Shown here piece by piece: positions 1 to 11,040 of a stretch of DNA of 64,000 nt (position 1 is its first letter; every line of letters begins with the position of its first letter). The notes under the pieces are model-generated. The model worked only from the letters and a program-made list of their open reading frames with translations, did not search any database and was not told the DNA's origin. Origin of the DNA: Sequoia sempervirens (taxonomy: Eukaryota; Streptophyta; Pinopsida; Cupressales; Cupressaceae); assembly GCA_007258455.2 (NCBI GenBank), contig VDFB02270651.1, forward strand, positions 486,821,151-486,885,150, written 5' to 3'. The translations under genes were made by a program, and so were the position numbers.

Positions 1-815
1 ATTCAAATCACATTTTCATTTCTTATTCTTGCATAATAGAATAGGGTTTTTGACATACTTCAAACTTTCGTAGTCTTTAACACATCTATGACTAGGGTTT
101 TATGCATATTTTTCTCCATTCAAGGTTTAATTACCCAACTAGGTTGTTTGACCAAGAAAAACCCCCCATTAGAAAAATAATTATTAAGTTGTTTTGTAGG
201 AATTTTCTAAGATTCAAATTTGGGTTTTCATCATAAAGTGTTGGACAGGTGTCAAGGTGTTGAACAAAAACTTGAAATTACAAAAAATTGAAAGTGGAAT
301 GATTTTCCATGCATGGAAAATGAGTCCCTCTTGAGGTGCCATTTTGAGTCAAATACAGATCTAGACACCTAGTTAGTAGAAAATAGTTTTTGTGTAGAAA
401 AATCTTGACCTAGGACTGATTCACCCAAGGTGGCAAATGAGTCCCAGTAAGCTCAAAATTAGATTTGTCAGATTTCCAAATTGCTTTCTAGTCCTCTTCA
501 AATTATCAACTGCACACATTCTGAGATTTGGCTTTATATTTGGTTTAATTTGCATTTTCATTCATCATTTTAAGCTTTTTGCAAACATCATTGTGTTTGC
601 AAACATTGCATATTTCTTAGTTTTTGCTTTCAAAATTATTCAATTACTTAGCTTAGTTACATTTAATCATCACATTTATCCTTAATAACATCATACACAT
701 CTTAATTTGAGTGAACCACATTGATTTTTCGTGAGGTTTATCTCTCCTTTTAGGTGAAACATCCTAAGAGTGAAAGAGTAGCCTATAAGTCTCACACCCA
801 AAACTCTATGGTTCA
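1..815 (+). repeat. Element A1 5' LTR (3' part only)
   Basis: The segment matches, in part, the LTRs of element F (a stretch near 120-170 resembles 38,090-38,140) and, in reverse complement, those of B (735-815 resembles 25,302-25,375). It ends with ...GGTTCA at 815, the same LTR end seen in B and F. It contains one copy of the recurring LTR palindrome at 412-445. No coding function is expected; a short open frame at 437-685 is just LTR sequence. Confidence 0.7.
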
Positions 816-818
816 TTT

Positions 819-831
819 TGGTGAACTTGCA
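819..831 (+). other. Primer binding site of element A1
   Basis: TGGTGAACTTGC follows the LTR end after three bases, the normal position of a primer binding site. The same TGGTGAAC core follows the LTRs of B and F. It is not the common initiator-Met site (TGGTATCAGAGC). I cannot assign the tRNA from memory. Confidence 0.6.
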
Positions 832-1238
832 TATTAAGCATCATATCATTCTGATTTGCATTTATATTTGCATCCTAGGACTTAATTGTATTTTCTTTTG
901 CATCCTAGGGCTTCTTAACGTTGCATTAGTGAAAGTATCATTTAGAGTTCATTATTGCATCTTATGTCATTACTTCATTTCAAAAAAAATAATTATCAGT
1001 GTCTATCTACATTGTACAGACCTGAAAACATTCAGAAAAGTAAAAAAATTCAGAATAAACCTAAAAATACCTCCCTTGGGACTCATTCACCACCTTGGGA
1101 AAATCAGTGCCATTGTAATTTTCAAATCAGAGTTTCCATAATTTAGTTTATTGCTTTTCACATTTTTGTTTCCTATAGTTTTTTTTTGTCATAGTTTAGT
1201 TATTTTATGTTTTATTAGCATAAGCATCATTTTATTTC
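832..1238 (+). other. A1 untranslated leader
   Basis: No convincing gene is present. Short overlapping open frames (818-1141, 955-1146) have no recognisable motif. A degenerate copy of the GGGACT-CATTCACC palindrome lies near 1,078-1,112, a leader position also occupied in elements B, F and G. Confidence 0.5.
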
Positions 1239-2201
1239 ATGGCATTTATGGATAGTCTTAGATTTTTACAACTTTCCTTTTTAGTATTCATTCCTAGTTC
1301 TTTTAGATCAGATTCATCAATACATAAAAACACAAAAACTGAAACATCAAAACAATCTTTCAAACAAATGATTCAAATTAGAAACACCATCTCATCCAAG
1401 CCCCTTAATAGTGATGATGTAGATAAGTTAGATGAAGCTTTTCAAGACTTCCTCTCACTCACTTCATCCTCTAACTCTTGGAATGAGAAACCTAAACCAC
1501 TTAATGATAACATATCCCTCAAACATTTTGGTTGTGATGAATTTGACTTGTTAGATGAAGCCCTTTAGTACTTCATCTTGCATAAGTCATCCACTAAGGT
1601 TTGTTTTCACAAACCCACAATAACAAATGTTAACACCTTTGATGTTGAAAAACATAAACCGATTGATGATAACTTACCCCTTAAACCTTATAGTCATGAT
1701 GACTTGGACTTGTTAGATGACTCCCTTTAGGACTTCATCTCACTCAAATCATCCACTAAGATTCATTGTGAGAAATCTAAAACTAAGGATGATAATGTGA
1801 CTCAACATCAACTCATTCTTAACCCACCCTCACATAAACTTCATCCTTCCACTAAACCTGAGTACACTCTTTGCCTACCTAAAACCAATGTGTTGCAGTA
1901 ATCAAATAATGTTACTGTTGCTCATACATATAATAACCCAAAAAATCTGCAACTACCACAACCTACCCCACCCTCTCTACCTTTACCCAATCCACCGAGT
2001 GCTCCTCTTTTCCTCCAACACACAAAGGAGTATGATCTTGTTGAAAAATTAAAGAATAATCCAACAAATATTTCCCTTTGGAAATTACTTCAGTACTCAC
2101 CAAATTACCACACTATTCTTCAAACAACATTACAAAAAATTGCAGTTCCTCTTGGTACAACTTCAAATGATGTGGCAGCTTTAATCCAAGCACAAATCTA
2201 G
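1239..2201 (+). pseudogene. A1 gag-like ORF with acidic repeats, stop-interrupted
   Basis: An open frame runs from an ATG at 1239 to a stop at 1568 (109 codons) and continues in frame past stops at about 1566 and 1729. The protein is hydrophilic and rich in Ser, Lys and Asp. It contains three diverged copies of an acidic block of the form D-D/E-[VFL]-D-x-L-D-[ED]-[AS]-[LF] followed by a Ser/Lys-rich linker, about 45-58 residues each. The end of the frame (about 2,020-2,200) matches the corresponding part of F (40,885-41,050), placing it just upstream of protease. The role is inferred from position: structural protein of a gypsy element. No zinc knuckle is seen. Confidence 0.55.
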
Positions 2202-2263
2202 AAATTACTTTCCATCAACATGAGCTGCCTCCTTTAGAGTTGCAAAAAAAAATGAAGCCTTTA

Positions 2264-3452
2264 TGATAATTTCTCAATTTAATCACATAGGTATCAAAAG
2301 AAACCTTATCGATAATGGTTCTTCCCTTAATGTGTGTAGTTTGAATCTGCTTGATAGGTTGTGCATTGATAAGTCACAAATAATACCTAATTATGTATCC
2401 ATTTGAGGATTTGACAATACAACAAAGAAAACACTCGGTATTGGGTATGTGGAGGATCATGATGGGCCAAAAAGTGGCAATATGATGGGTATGTGGCTGA
2501 CAACCTCTTTTTTATCCAAAATTGATGAAATAAAAAGGGTTTTTAAAGGATATTCTCAACTTTCCATCAGTATAAATTATGCTTTACTTTGAATTTAGTA
2601 AGTAATTATTATTCATTTTCTATCTGAATTATGAATAAAGTCATGATTGATAGGGTGATTGAAAAACATCTATAGCTTTCAAACGGTATCAATTTTTTTC
2701 TAATCCAAAACTTGCATCACATTCTATGCTTTGCATAATATAGGATTAAAAAAGCAAAAAATGAATTTCATGAAGTTTTGACCAAGTTAAGGTGGTCAGA
2801 CATACGATTTTTAGTATTTTTAAAAGTTGTAATAAAAAAATCATAATTAATTAGTTACTTGCAAAAAAATTACAAAAAAATATGCATCACATTGGGACAT
2901 GAGTCCTCTACTTATATCTAAAATATTATAAAAAAATATTATCATTTTATTGTGGTTAGGGTGGTCAGACAAACACTTACTTATTTTTTCCTTGAAATTT
3001 AAGTACTACTGCATTGAAATTTCAAATTTTCAACAAATAGATTTTTTTTTTTTAAAAGAAACCTATTAGTTTAGAAACTACATTCAATTTTCTATGGATT
3101 CTATTCTTGCCTATTTTTGAAATAATATAGATAACTTATTCAAGTTTTTACATCAAGTTTCCTAACTCTAATTTTTTTGATTTTTTTACCACTTAAGGGC
3201 CTATTTTTTTCCATGATAATCGTATCCATACCCTATTATCACTTTACCTATTATGGTTGGGGTGGCTACTTTGTAAAATCCTATTCATGTCATGCCTTAT
3301 GATCTTCCGTATAATCTTCCTTTAGGCAGACCATGGATTCATGAGATGAATGTAGTGCCTTTGAACCTTCATCATATCATGAAATATGTCTATAAGAATC
3401 ATATTTATCAAGTTGAAATAGACCTTGATCTTGAAAGTTTCTTGCACCTTTA
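2264..3452 (+). pseudogene. A1 aspartic protease, split by a TIR transposon
   Basis: The N-terminal half reads through the active-site motif I-D-N-G-S-S-L-N-V (Asp codon at 2311-2313), the D-[ST]-G-like signature of a retroelement aspartic protease in its DNGS form. The frame is cut at 2442 by the TIR element and resumes at 3237 with the C-terminal part (NLPLGRPWIHEM around 3,315-3,350), which matches the uninterrupted protease of F at 41,141-41,515. The enzyme would have cleaved the gag-pol polyprotein. Several stops and the insertion make it inactive. Confidence 0.65.
2443..3233. mobile_element. 791-bp TIR transposon in the A1 protease
   Basis: The homologous protease of F is continuous where A1 has this extra block. 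Its ends are imperfect inverted repeats: GGGTATG at 2443 and CATACCC ending at 3233, with partial pairing for about 23 bp (17 of 23 by eye). TATT precedes it (2439-2442) and TATT follows it (3234-3237), consistent with a 4-bp target duplication. No transposase frame is visible, so it is a MITE-like non-autonomous DNA element. The short phrase GGTCAGACA occurs twice inside it (about 2,795 and 2,961). The superfamily is not determined. Confidence 0.65.
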
Positions 3453-4130
3453 AAAATGAGCTACAAGTCCTCTGAAAACATTAATTCCAACATCCACTAT
3501 AGGCGCTTTCGACATTAAACACAATGATGAGGAATTAGTATCTAAATTATTCGATGATGATTGGGGATCCTTATAATTCACACCTTCATTTATGGGTGAA
3601 TACATAATCACACAAAAGAAACATGAGAATCAAGAACAACCAACCATCATGTCCACTCAAAATTCTAAACAATCTCCTTAAATGTCTATCTCTTCTACTT
3701 TGGAAGAAAATGCAACATACACAACAAATTTTGATGAGGTAGATTATCAATCCCCACCTTCTCCAAAAGAAATGGAAAGACTTTATGGGAAAGGCTACGA
3801 ACTTGTGAAACAAGGAGGATATATTGGAAAAAGGGTGTGGAAAACATGAACAGTGTATTCGTGTTCCACTCAAACCTAATACGCAAGAAACAAAAATTGG
3901 ATTGGGCCATTCTTTTGCTAAGATGACAAAAGCTACTCAATGTGATCATCTTTGAATGTCAACACTATTAGATGTCAACCAAAACATAATTTCACTATCC
4001 AACATCCTGAATTGCTTGATAAGAATTCACCACAATCATGGCAGTATGTTGACAATGATTAAACTTTGAAACAAATGTTAGGATTTTATGATAACACATC
4101 CTCTCCTACTCCCATAAAATGAATTATTTG
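3453..4130 (+). pseudogene. A1 protease-RT linker with G-patch
   Basis: The reading frame around 3,721-3,850 encodes FDEVDYQ...KEMERLYGKGY...GGYIGKR, matching the F segment at 41,795-41,915 and the Gly-rich pattern of a G-patch domain. G-patch is an RNA-binding or helicase-activating module known as an add-on in some plant retroelement polyproteins. It sits between protease and RT. The frame is broken by stops, and one Gly cluster is replaced by charged residues. Minus-strand open frames here (3586-3873, 3695-3949) are shadows. Confidence 0.55.
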
Positions 4131-4231
4131 TGCAATGATTGTTACCAAAAAAAAAAAAGTGATATCTTTGAGGAACCCTATGAGTCTAAAGTTCTGAAAT
4201 CTAATGCATAGGACATACAATTGATGTACCA

Positions 4232-4893
4232 ATGGACATTGATGATAAGGACAAAGTTATTAAGATTGGGAAGTGCCTTGATGATGAAGAACAAGAGCAC
4301 ACTACAAATTTACTTCATTATTTTCCTAAAAAAAATTCTTGGAAATATTCTGATATGCTAGGAATTGACCCAAAAATTGTGACACATAACATCATTCTTG
4401 TTGTAAATGCTAAACCCATTCGTCAAAAGATAAGAAAAACACACCCTAACATAGCTTTTCATAGTAAAGAATAACTTGAAAAAATTCTTGATGTAAGCTT
4501 CATTTGACCTATTGATTATTCTCCTTGGATCTCAAACATTATCGTTGTTGCTAAACTCGATAATCCTATTAGGATATGTATGAATTTTCATGACTTGAAG
4601 AAAGCTTCTTTAATAGATGACTTTCTACTTCCTAATATTGACATGATCATGGATTCAACTATTGGACATGCTTTTTTGTCATTAATGGATGGATTTTTTG
4701 GTTATAATTAGATCCTTATTAATCTTGAAGATCAATACAAAACTACCTTTACAACTATTCGGGGGAATGTTTTGATGGGTTGTAATGCCCTTCGGTTTAA
4801 AGAATACCTATGTAACTTATTAGCGACCAATGACATTGATCCTTCATGATTACATCCATAAAATTTGGAAGATTATGTTGATGATATCTGTTG
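4232..4893 (+). pseudogene. A1 reverse transcriptase, fingers and palm only
   Basis: The segment reads through KPIRQKIRKTHP (fingers), PIDYSPWISNIIVVAK, RICMNFHDLKKAS and FMDGFFGYN (catalytic Asp region), then in a shifted frame VMPFGLKN near 4,783-4,805, and back in frame EDYVDDI with the YVDD box at 4874-4885. These are the ordered blocks of a Ty3/gypsy reverse transcriptase. Internal stops (about 4,472, 4,506, 4,710, 4,850) and at least two frameshifts inactivate it. The homology ends right after YVDD, so the thumb, RNase H and integrase are absent. It is the only recognisable RT core in the window. Confidence 0.85.
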
Positions 4894-6149
4894 ATGCCAA
4901 AAATTGGTAAGGTAATAATCCTTTGTGGGAAACTCAGTTTGTGGGGGACCTATTGTGCTAAACTGAGTGACCTACGAGTTTTGAAGGAACCTAAATTCTT
5001 CTATAATTGGGTTTTGGAAAGGGAAAATGAAGGATATATAAAATTAAGGGATCTACTAAGGCGATGCACCAAAATTTGGATAAAAGGCATGATAAATCTA
5101 TCTTTTGGATACAATCTAAGGGCCCGGTCAACACTTTTCTATGTCCTAGAATGACAAAAATTAAAGATTGAACCATGAACAATGCATTCAATGACAAAAT
5201 AATTTTCACACCCATTCACAGAAAAGAGGATCCAAAGAAATGATCTAAACCAACAAACTTGCATTAAAATTATAGAAGTTCTACAAATGAACCATTCAAA
5301 CAATAATGGCATAGTATAAAGATAATCAAATAGCTTAAGAAAAACAAAAAGGTTGAACAATGGCATAGTCTATGAGTCTTTCTCAAACTCATGGAACTCC
5401 TATATTTTAATGTCTGGTTTCTTTCTAAAATTCTATATTTTATGCAATCCTCAAACTCATGGAACTCCTCTTGAGAAGCAAAGAGTAGTATATATAGTGA
5501 GCATTCCCACCGCCACCGCTTGGTGAGTAGTAACTGAAAGGATTTGGTATGCTAAACAATGCTTTCCCTCGATCGTTGTAACAAAAAAAGATTCAGGCCA
5601 TAGCGTGTGTTTGCTCCCCATCCAGGTGCATCCCCTACGAATGATGGCAGTGGTCCTGACATAGTCTCATGCAAACAAGTGTTGCCATGTAGTATAGGTA
5701 GTTAGAACACATGACAATATATCACAACCCATAGTTTTCTCCATGCTTTTGTTTGAAGTACTCACTAAAGAGATGTGTGGTTGCATTTCGTAGCCCATGG
5801 CTCATTCTTCCTCCTCATTGTTGAAGGCTTGAGATACCATGACACGTGGAAGTGTGCTTTTCTATTGGCTCTGAATGTGGGTTCTGCCAAAGCATGTGTG
5901 GATGAAGGCTACATGGTACACGAGCGAGGCCTGATGAGGAAGTGAAGGAAAGCAGTTAAAAATACCTCATGGTGAAGTAATGTGGGAGCATATTCAGAGC
6001 CGATTGAAAAGCAAAGGGAAGAATCCCTTCGAAAAGCATTGAGCAAACACATGGTAGAGGCCGACGATCATTTATCAAAAAGGTTCGATGATATTTATTT
6101 GAGGCATGGGTCAGTACTTAGTAAAAAACAAAACCTGAAGGGAGCTTGA
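4894..6149. other. Unassigned sequence between A1 and C
   Basis: No gene is recognised. Open frames of 74-87 codons occur on both strands (4891-5154 plus, 4991-5215 and 5139-5366 minus) but show no motif. The stretch nearest 6,150 keeps some open minus-strand frame and may hold the end of C's extra ORF and its 3' untranslated region or LTR. With no second LTR copy in the window this cannot be proven. Confidence 0.3.
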
Positions 6150-7346
6150 TGAATTTTACATTCACAACTTTTGTTGACTATTAGGGGCATTTCTCTTACG
6201 GAACAAGGAATCCAAAATTTTCTTTGGTTTGTAGACTAGAGCCCCCATCCATTGGGTGATGACATCAGAGCTTAGAAAGAGCTACTTGTAGAGGTAGCCA
6301 ATTAGCCTCGAATGGTATCAATATATCGTGCAAATTCTCTTCCACTCTGCTTAGATCAAGCATTTCTTTATAACGAAGTGTCATAGGTAAACTGGCCCCA
6401 AACTCAAATTGGAAGAGTAGCTGCACAATTGGATGAATGACTCCTTCAATATTTGTCGTGGTAGCAGGTTGAATAAAACTCTAGAAGGTTGTTGTGTCCT
6501 TCTGCTTCTCTTTGATCTTTGCCGCAATTTTCTCTACTGTGGCAACTGACTCATCTTCAAGAAACAGGGATGGCAGGCCCATCTCAGTTAGTTGAGAGAA
6601 ATTTTATCATGTGACTAGGTACATAGTCTAGTTCAAAGTAGCTATGCTTGTGTTAGCATGAAGGATGCCCAAGTGACAATGGACTAATTTATTTGTTGTC
6701 TTGGTAGTAGCGTTTTGATCCTCAATCCCTATCTTTGCTAAATTTTCATTAGAGACCATGTATAGCTTATTTAGAAAAAAAAATTCTTGAGGAACCCTTT
6801 CTATGATGAATTGCAAAAATATTAAATGTATTTCTAGACCTCCCAGCTCAAGCCTATTGCCTTTGACATATATTGAAGTGTCGGATGCAATGCTAGGAAG
6901 AAGGCCTTGACCTTTTCCAAGTATGAAACATATAGCTGTTGGACCATCAAAATGAGGTCTAGCTAGGCAGCAAGGGCCTGGGGTACACTCTTCAGAAAGG
7001 AAATTTTTGCTCCCTTTGAGCTAACATCCTCTACTAGTTCCGCAATTCTCCTATTGGTGGATCCAAGTTGTCTCTCGATGTTACTTAGCTCTTTGGACTA
7101 GTTCTCCTTGGCTTGGCTATGGTTTTCCAAGTATGTGCCAAGAGAATACTTTGTATCTTGGAGCTTTGTGTCTAACTGGGCCTTTTGGCCCTCAAAGTTC
7201 ACATACCTTAGTTCTAATTTTTTCTCATGTTGAGTGCACTAAAGTGCCAACTCTTCATCCTTTTGTTGCAAATTTAGCTCTGCCAAGGCTGATGGACTAT
7301 GATATTCTTGGTTCTTCATCTGTAACTTTTTGATTAGGGTTAGATC
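6150..7346 (-). pseudogene. C extra ORF, distal segment (coiled coil)
   Basis: On the minus strand the frame from 7346 downward encodes a charged, Leu/Lys/Glu/Gln-rich region suited to coiled coil (for example LAELNLQQKDEEL, SKELSNIERQLGSTN, RRIAELVEDVSSKGAKI), broken by stops near 7,240, 7,100 and 6,966. A more mixed region follows to about 6,150. The frame joins in sense to the segment at 17,301-18,175 once the copia array is discounted, so both are parts of one ORF. The function is unknown. The plus-strand frame at 7133-7333 is a shadow. Confidence 0.5.
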
Positions 7347-8431
7347 TATTTCACTCAAAGAACACTAAGAGGGGGGGGTGAATTAGTATTCAACAAGATT
7401 TAAATTTCAATTCTAATCATAAACCATTCACAACATTTAAACTAAGATAAACATGCAAGCACATTAAAGAAACAATCAAAACACCATAACACCAATTTTT
7501 TATGTGGAAACCCTGTTAGGGGAAAAACCACAGTGGATATTAATCCACAAATTATATACTCTATTAAAAGTATGAAAAAGAGGGAGTGCATATGCATTTA
7601 GGCACACTACCTAGAGCTCACTGCTCAAAATAAGGAAGGCTCACTACCATACAAAATGTTTGGAATACAAAAAAATGTTGGACTAAGAAGATAGCATCTA
7701 CAAATGCCTGGATTCAGTTTCGGTCAAGCTCATGTACCAAATTTTGAACCCCTTGTTTGACTTTTCACTTAGCTTTTCTATGCTCTGCCTTAATTCACAA
7801 CAATCCTCTTCTGCTTAAGAAAAAATCACTCAACTAATCTTCTAATATTCACAAACACATCTGCTCTTCTCTATACACACACTCTCTCTCACACACACAC
7901 ACCAAAATGAATTACTTGAACTCCAATCACTATATGCCGACTTCAAATAAAATATAAAATATTCTTCATATGTCGGCTCAAATCATGAGCAATCTTTAAT
8001 GCACACCCACACAAGTCGGATAGACTAAAGCTATGCCCCCAAAAAAATACTCTAACATAGAAACATTTAAATAATTACTCCTTATGCATTTGTGACACGC
8101 TATATTCACTAAGTCAGCCACAATGAGAAAATAAATAGAAAAACATCATGTTGGATCTACAAGCTCATACACTGATTAATGCAACATCACAAAACTTACT
8201 AATAAAGTAACATATACACTTGAAAAAATATCTTGGGGATCCAAAACAAAAAATGATGATCCGGTGTAGCATACAGATCGAAAAACTACCAGGAAACCCT
8301 ATTGTTCATGCTTTCTGTCGGTAATACTCTATTCTCTACTTTTCCTATTGGTATGAGAAAATTATGATCTACGAACTAGAATAATGACTTCAATTGCCAT
8401 CAATGACAACACTAGAAGGAATATGCCAAAG
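7347..8431 (-). repeat. Copia-like LTR, copy 1 (3' LTR)
   Basis: This direct repeat of about 1,085 bp is alignable with copy 2 throughout. It contains a G-run preceded by ACACTAAGAG (about 7,363-7,379) and a CA/CT microsatellite at 7,873-7,903. The terminal bases have decayed from TGTTGG/CCAACA to TATTTC/CCAAAG. It has no coding capacity. Confidence 0.8.
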
Positions 8432-8714
8432 ATCTCCCCCTTTGGCATTGATGGCAACTCTTAGTGAAAAATTACTAAGTGTCGAAACCAAGAAATTGTG
8501 CTACCAAAATTTAAAATTTCAAAACATTGCCCCTCTTGGAATGACAAGGAATTTTTTGTAGCACTCTCTCCCCCTTTGACATCAATCACAAAATTTCATC
8601 GCTTTCTCTCTCCACCTTTATTAATTAGAAATACGATCAAAATTTGAAAAACAACTACTGCACAAGTTATAAAATGATTTTGTACTTATCTTTCATTTCC
8701 AAAAGAAATTTCTT
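8432..8714 (-). other. Purine tract and 3' untranslated part of the first copia internal region
   Basis: The stretch next to the LTR reads on the minus strand as AAAGGGGGAGAT, a typical polypurine tract directly before the LTR. The rest is noncoding and is repeated, diverged, at 13,216-13,500. Confidence 0.6.
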
Positions 8715-10377
8715 CTAGGGTTCTACTGCAATCCCAAGGATTAATATCAAGCTGTTGTTTTTTGATGTCCAGTTGATGATCTGGATGAGTGATACAAGAA
8801 TTTTAATTTCTTCTTCTAACTTTTCTCCTTTCCTAAAAACCTCAATTAGTTGCTTCAATTTGCATTCAGCTAAATCCTTCACTTTCCAGAAAGTGTCCAG
8901 AAGGGTGTTTCTAGCAAAGTGAAAATTTGCATGCTTAGTTTGCAACTCATGAATCCTTTTCATTATTGTACCTTTCGGGTCTTGAAACATGCGATAATCT
9001 TGACCAATTTTGTTCAACTCACTTTCAATCTACCCTAGCTCGTCCTAGTATTTCCCAGCTACATGAGGCCAACAAAGACAATAATTGTAGATGTTATTTG
9101 CTGATTTTATCTATTTCCTCAACACATTCATTTTCCTTTTTAATTTGGTAAGGGCTAGGTTGAACTTCTCCTCCAAATGTAGAATTATTTCTTCCTCTTT
9201 CTTATCCTGAGACTCAGAGGCCATAGTTTCCCTCATGCGTTCAATCAACTCTTCAGGAAGTACATTATGCAAAATTTCCAATCCAATGATTTTATGCACA
9301 AAGTAACTGCCTAGAGTGCTCTCAATTAGGTCCTGCTCATATGAGGGTTTGTCTAACCATATATCAACAATCTTCTCCATCCCATATTTTTCTTGAAAAA
9401 TCTACAGTATCTTTGTTTTGAATAAAGCACCTTCTTCTTCACTTCCTTTTTCCATTTCTACATCCGGTTCAACTAATTCCACGTCATCCCTTAGAGTGTA
9501 CTCATCAGAATCTTCATTTGGTATATCCACAGTTATCTGTTCTTTACCTTTTCCTTCAGATTTTGGAGACTTGTGTGCCGAAGGAGTGTCATCAACAAAT
9601 TCTAGTTCCCTTTTCTGCTTCCTTTCTATTTTACTGAAAGGTGATCCAACTTCAAGTGCTTTTACTAGAATGGAGATGCTAACTACTCCAAAATTTCCCA
9701 GTAATTCTCTAAAGAAACTTTCATAAACTTTCTCACAATTTTCTAGAGTATTAGGATGTTAAAAAATTTACTTAAAAACTAGTTCATTTTACTTCCATAC
9801 CACATTATCATTCTAAGGTAAACAATTCAAAAAATACACCATGATACCTATGATAAAAGTACCAAACCTAAAGGGGTGATCTGCATCCTTTGTCAGTTGC
9901 ACATTTTCCATCAATTAATGTTTTAGCAAACTACATGGGTCAAAGTCTTGATCCTTCATTATCATTTTATGAGATATGTAAACTACACCTATCGAGGTTG
10001 CACCTTCCTTGTTTCTGAAGAAAAAATTGAATGAAATCCCATGTGCAATATACCTTCTTATTAGATCCTTGATTGCCAAAATTACTAGAGCCCTTTTGAT
10101 CTCCTGACACTCCAGTTAGGGTTTTGACTTCCTTGTTTCGAATTGAGTTCTTTTTTGGAATGTCCCCAACATTGCATAATCTACTTAAATTCCTAATCAC
10201 TTCCTTCAAAATGAGATAGGGTTTATTAAAAATAAGAGTATCCTCATTCAATCTATTCAAGATAAACCTAACAACTTCCATGTTTTCAAAATAAGGAAAC
10301 TCATTCCAAATGTCCAAAATTTTATGTGTCTCACCTTGAAGCCACTTCAATTCATCAATCGACAACATATTTCTCAC
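8715..10377 (-). pseudogene. Unrecognised ORF in the pol position of the copia-like element, copy 1
   Basis: Minus-strand frames 9967-10377, 9111-9380 and 8715-9017 plus connecting frame-shifted stretches form one degenerate ORF of roughly 550 codons. Its N-terminus reads MLSIDELKWLQG then HKILDIWNEFPYFEN. The middle is acidic and Ser-rich, followed by MEKIVDIWLDKPSYEQDL, and the C-terminal third is a charged Lys/Glu/Leu coiled-coil type region. No RT, protease, integrase or known domain is recognised. A second diverged copy (13,530-15,235) keeps the same blocks, so this was a real coding unit of the element. It lies downstream of gag in the same orientation, with a TATA box about 205 bp upstream. 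The function is unknown. Confidence 0.5.
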
Positions 10378-10582
10378 ATCCTTGATATTTCACACCTTGA
10401 AGCCATTTATCTTTTCGTACCAAACAAGCTTTTCTACCAAGCACAAAATTTAAAATTCTAAAAGATACTAAAATACCTGATGAATTTGTCACCAAATTTA
10501 CTTGATTCCTTTAAAATTCTGCTACAAAGGCTCTCCTTCTATTGGTCTTCAATGCAATGTGACAAATGAGGGTTCCAAATAC

Positions 10583-10591
10583 CCTTTTATA
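10583..10591 (-). promoter_or_regulatory. TATA box ahead of the unrecognised ORF, copy 1
   Basis: TATAAAAGG reads on the minus strand inside the internal region, about 205 bp upstream of the ATG at 10,377. The same box and its flanks are conserved at 15,391-15,399 ahead of copy 2. Its position outside the LTRs suggests an internal promoter. Confidence 0.4.
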
Positions 10592-11040
10592 ACTTTGCGC
10601 GACTAACCTTTTTACCACATTAAATGTTTTTCCCTAGGAGTTTTGGTAACTATGTTTTCTCATATAGCAAGAGAAGAATTCATCTATGAACCTTCCAAAT
10701 CTCATTTTTCTCCATAAGTGATCACAAACATATTTGTAGACTGATAACACAACTACTGAAAATTTCTTGCATTCTGGTGCCAACTACTGATAGGGGGATA
10801 AAATATTTTTCTTGAAAAAATCCCCCTAGTTCAATGGCCTGGGATCAGTTTTTGGAGGAATTACTGGACAATCCTTCTAGTATGGGATTATTTCCTTCTT
10901 CATATTCACTCTTCTTTATCCATTTTTTCTTCATCTGATCTCTTATTTCTTCTAGAGTTAGTTTCCCTTTCCTTTATCATCTTTCTGTGAAATTATTCTT
11001 TTGTATACCAAACCTCTTCTATCCATGTTTCTATTCCTAC

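Larger units (their letters stand above)
1..4893 (+). mobile_element. Degenerate Ty3/gypsy element A1, partial
   Basis: This is a plus-strand gypsy-type retrotransposon whose left end lies outside the window. The order LTR end, PBS, gag, protease, G-patch, reverse transcriptase is readable in short open pieces joined by stops and frameshifts. It stops abruptly just after the YVDD box of the reverse transcriptase, so the RT thumb, RNase H, integrase and 3' LTR are missing. Its gag/protease/G-patch block matches the one in element F (40,640-42,160), so the two belong to related lineages. A TIR transposon sits inside its protease. Confidence 0.75.
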
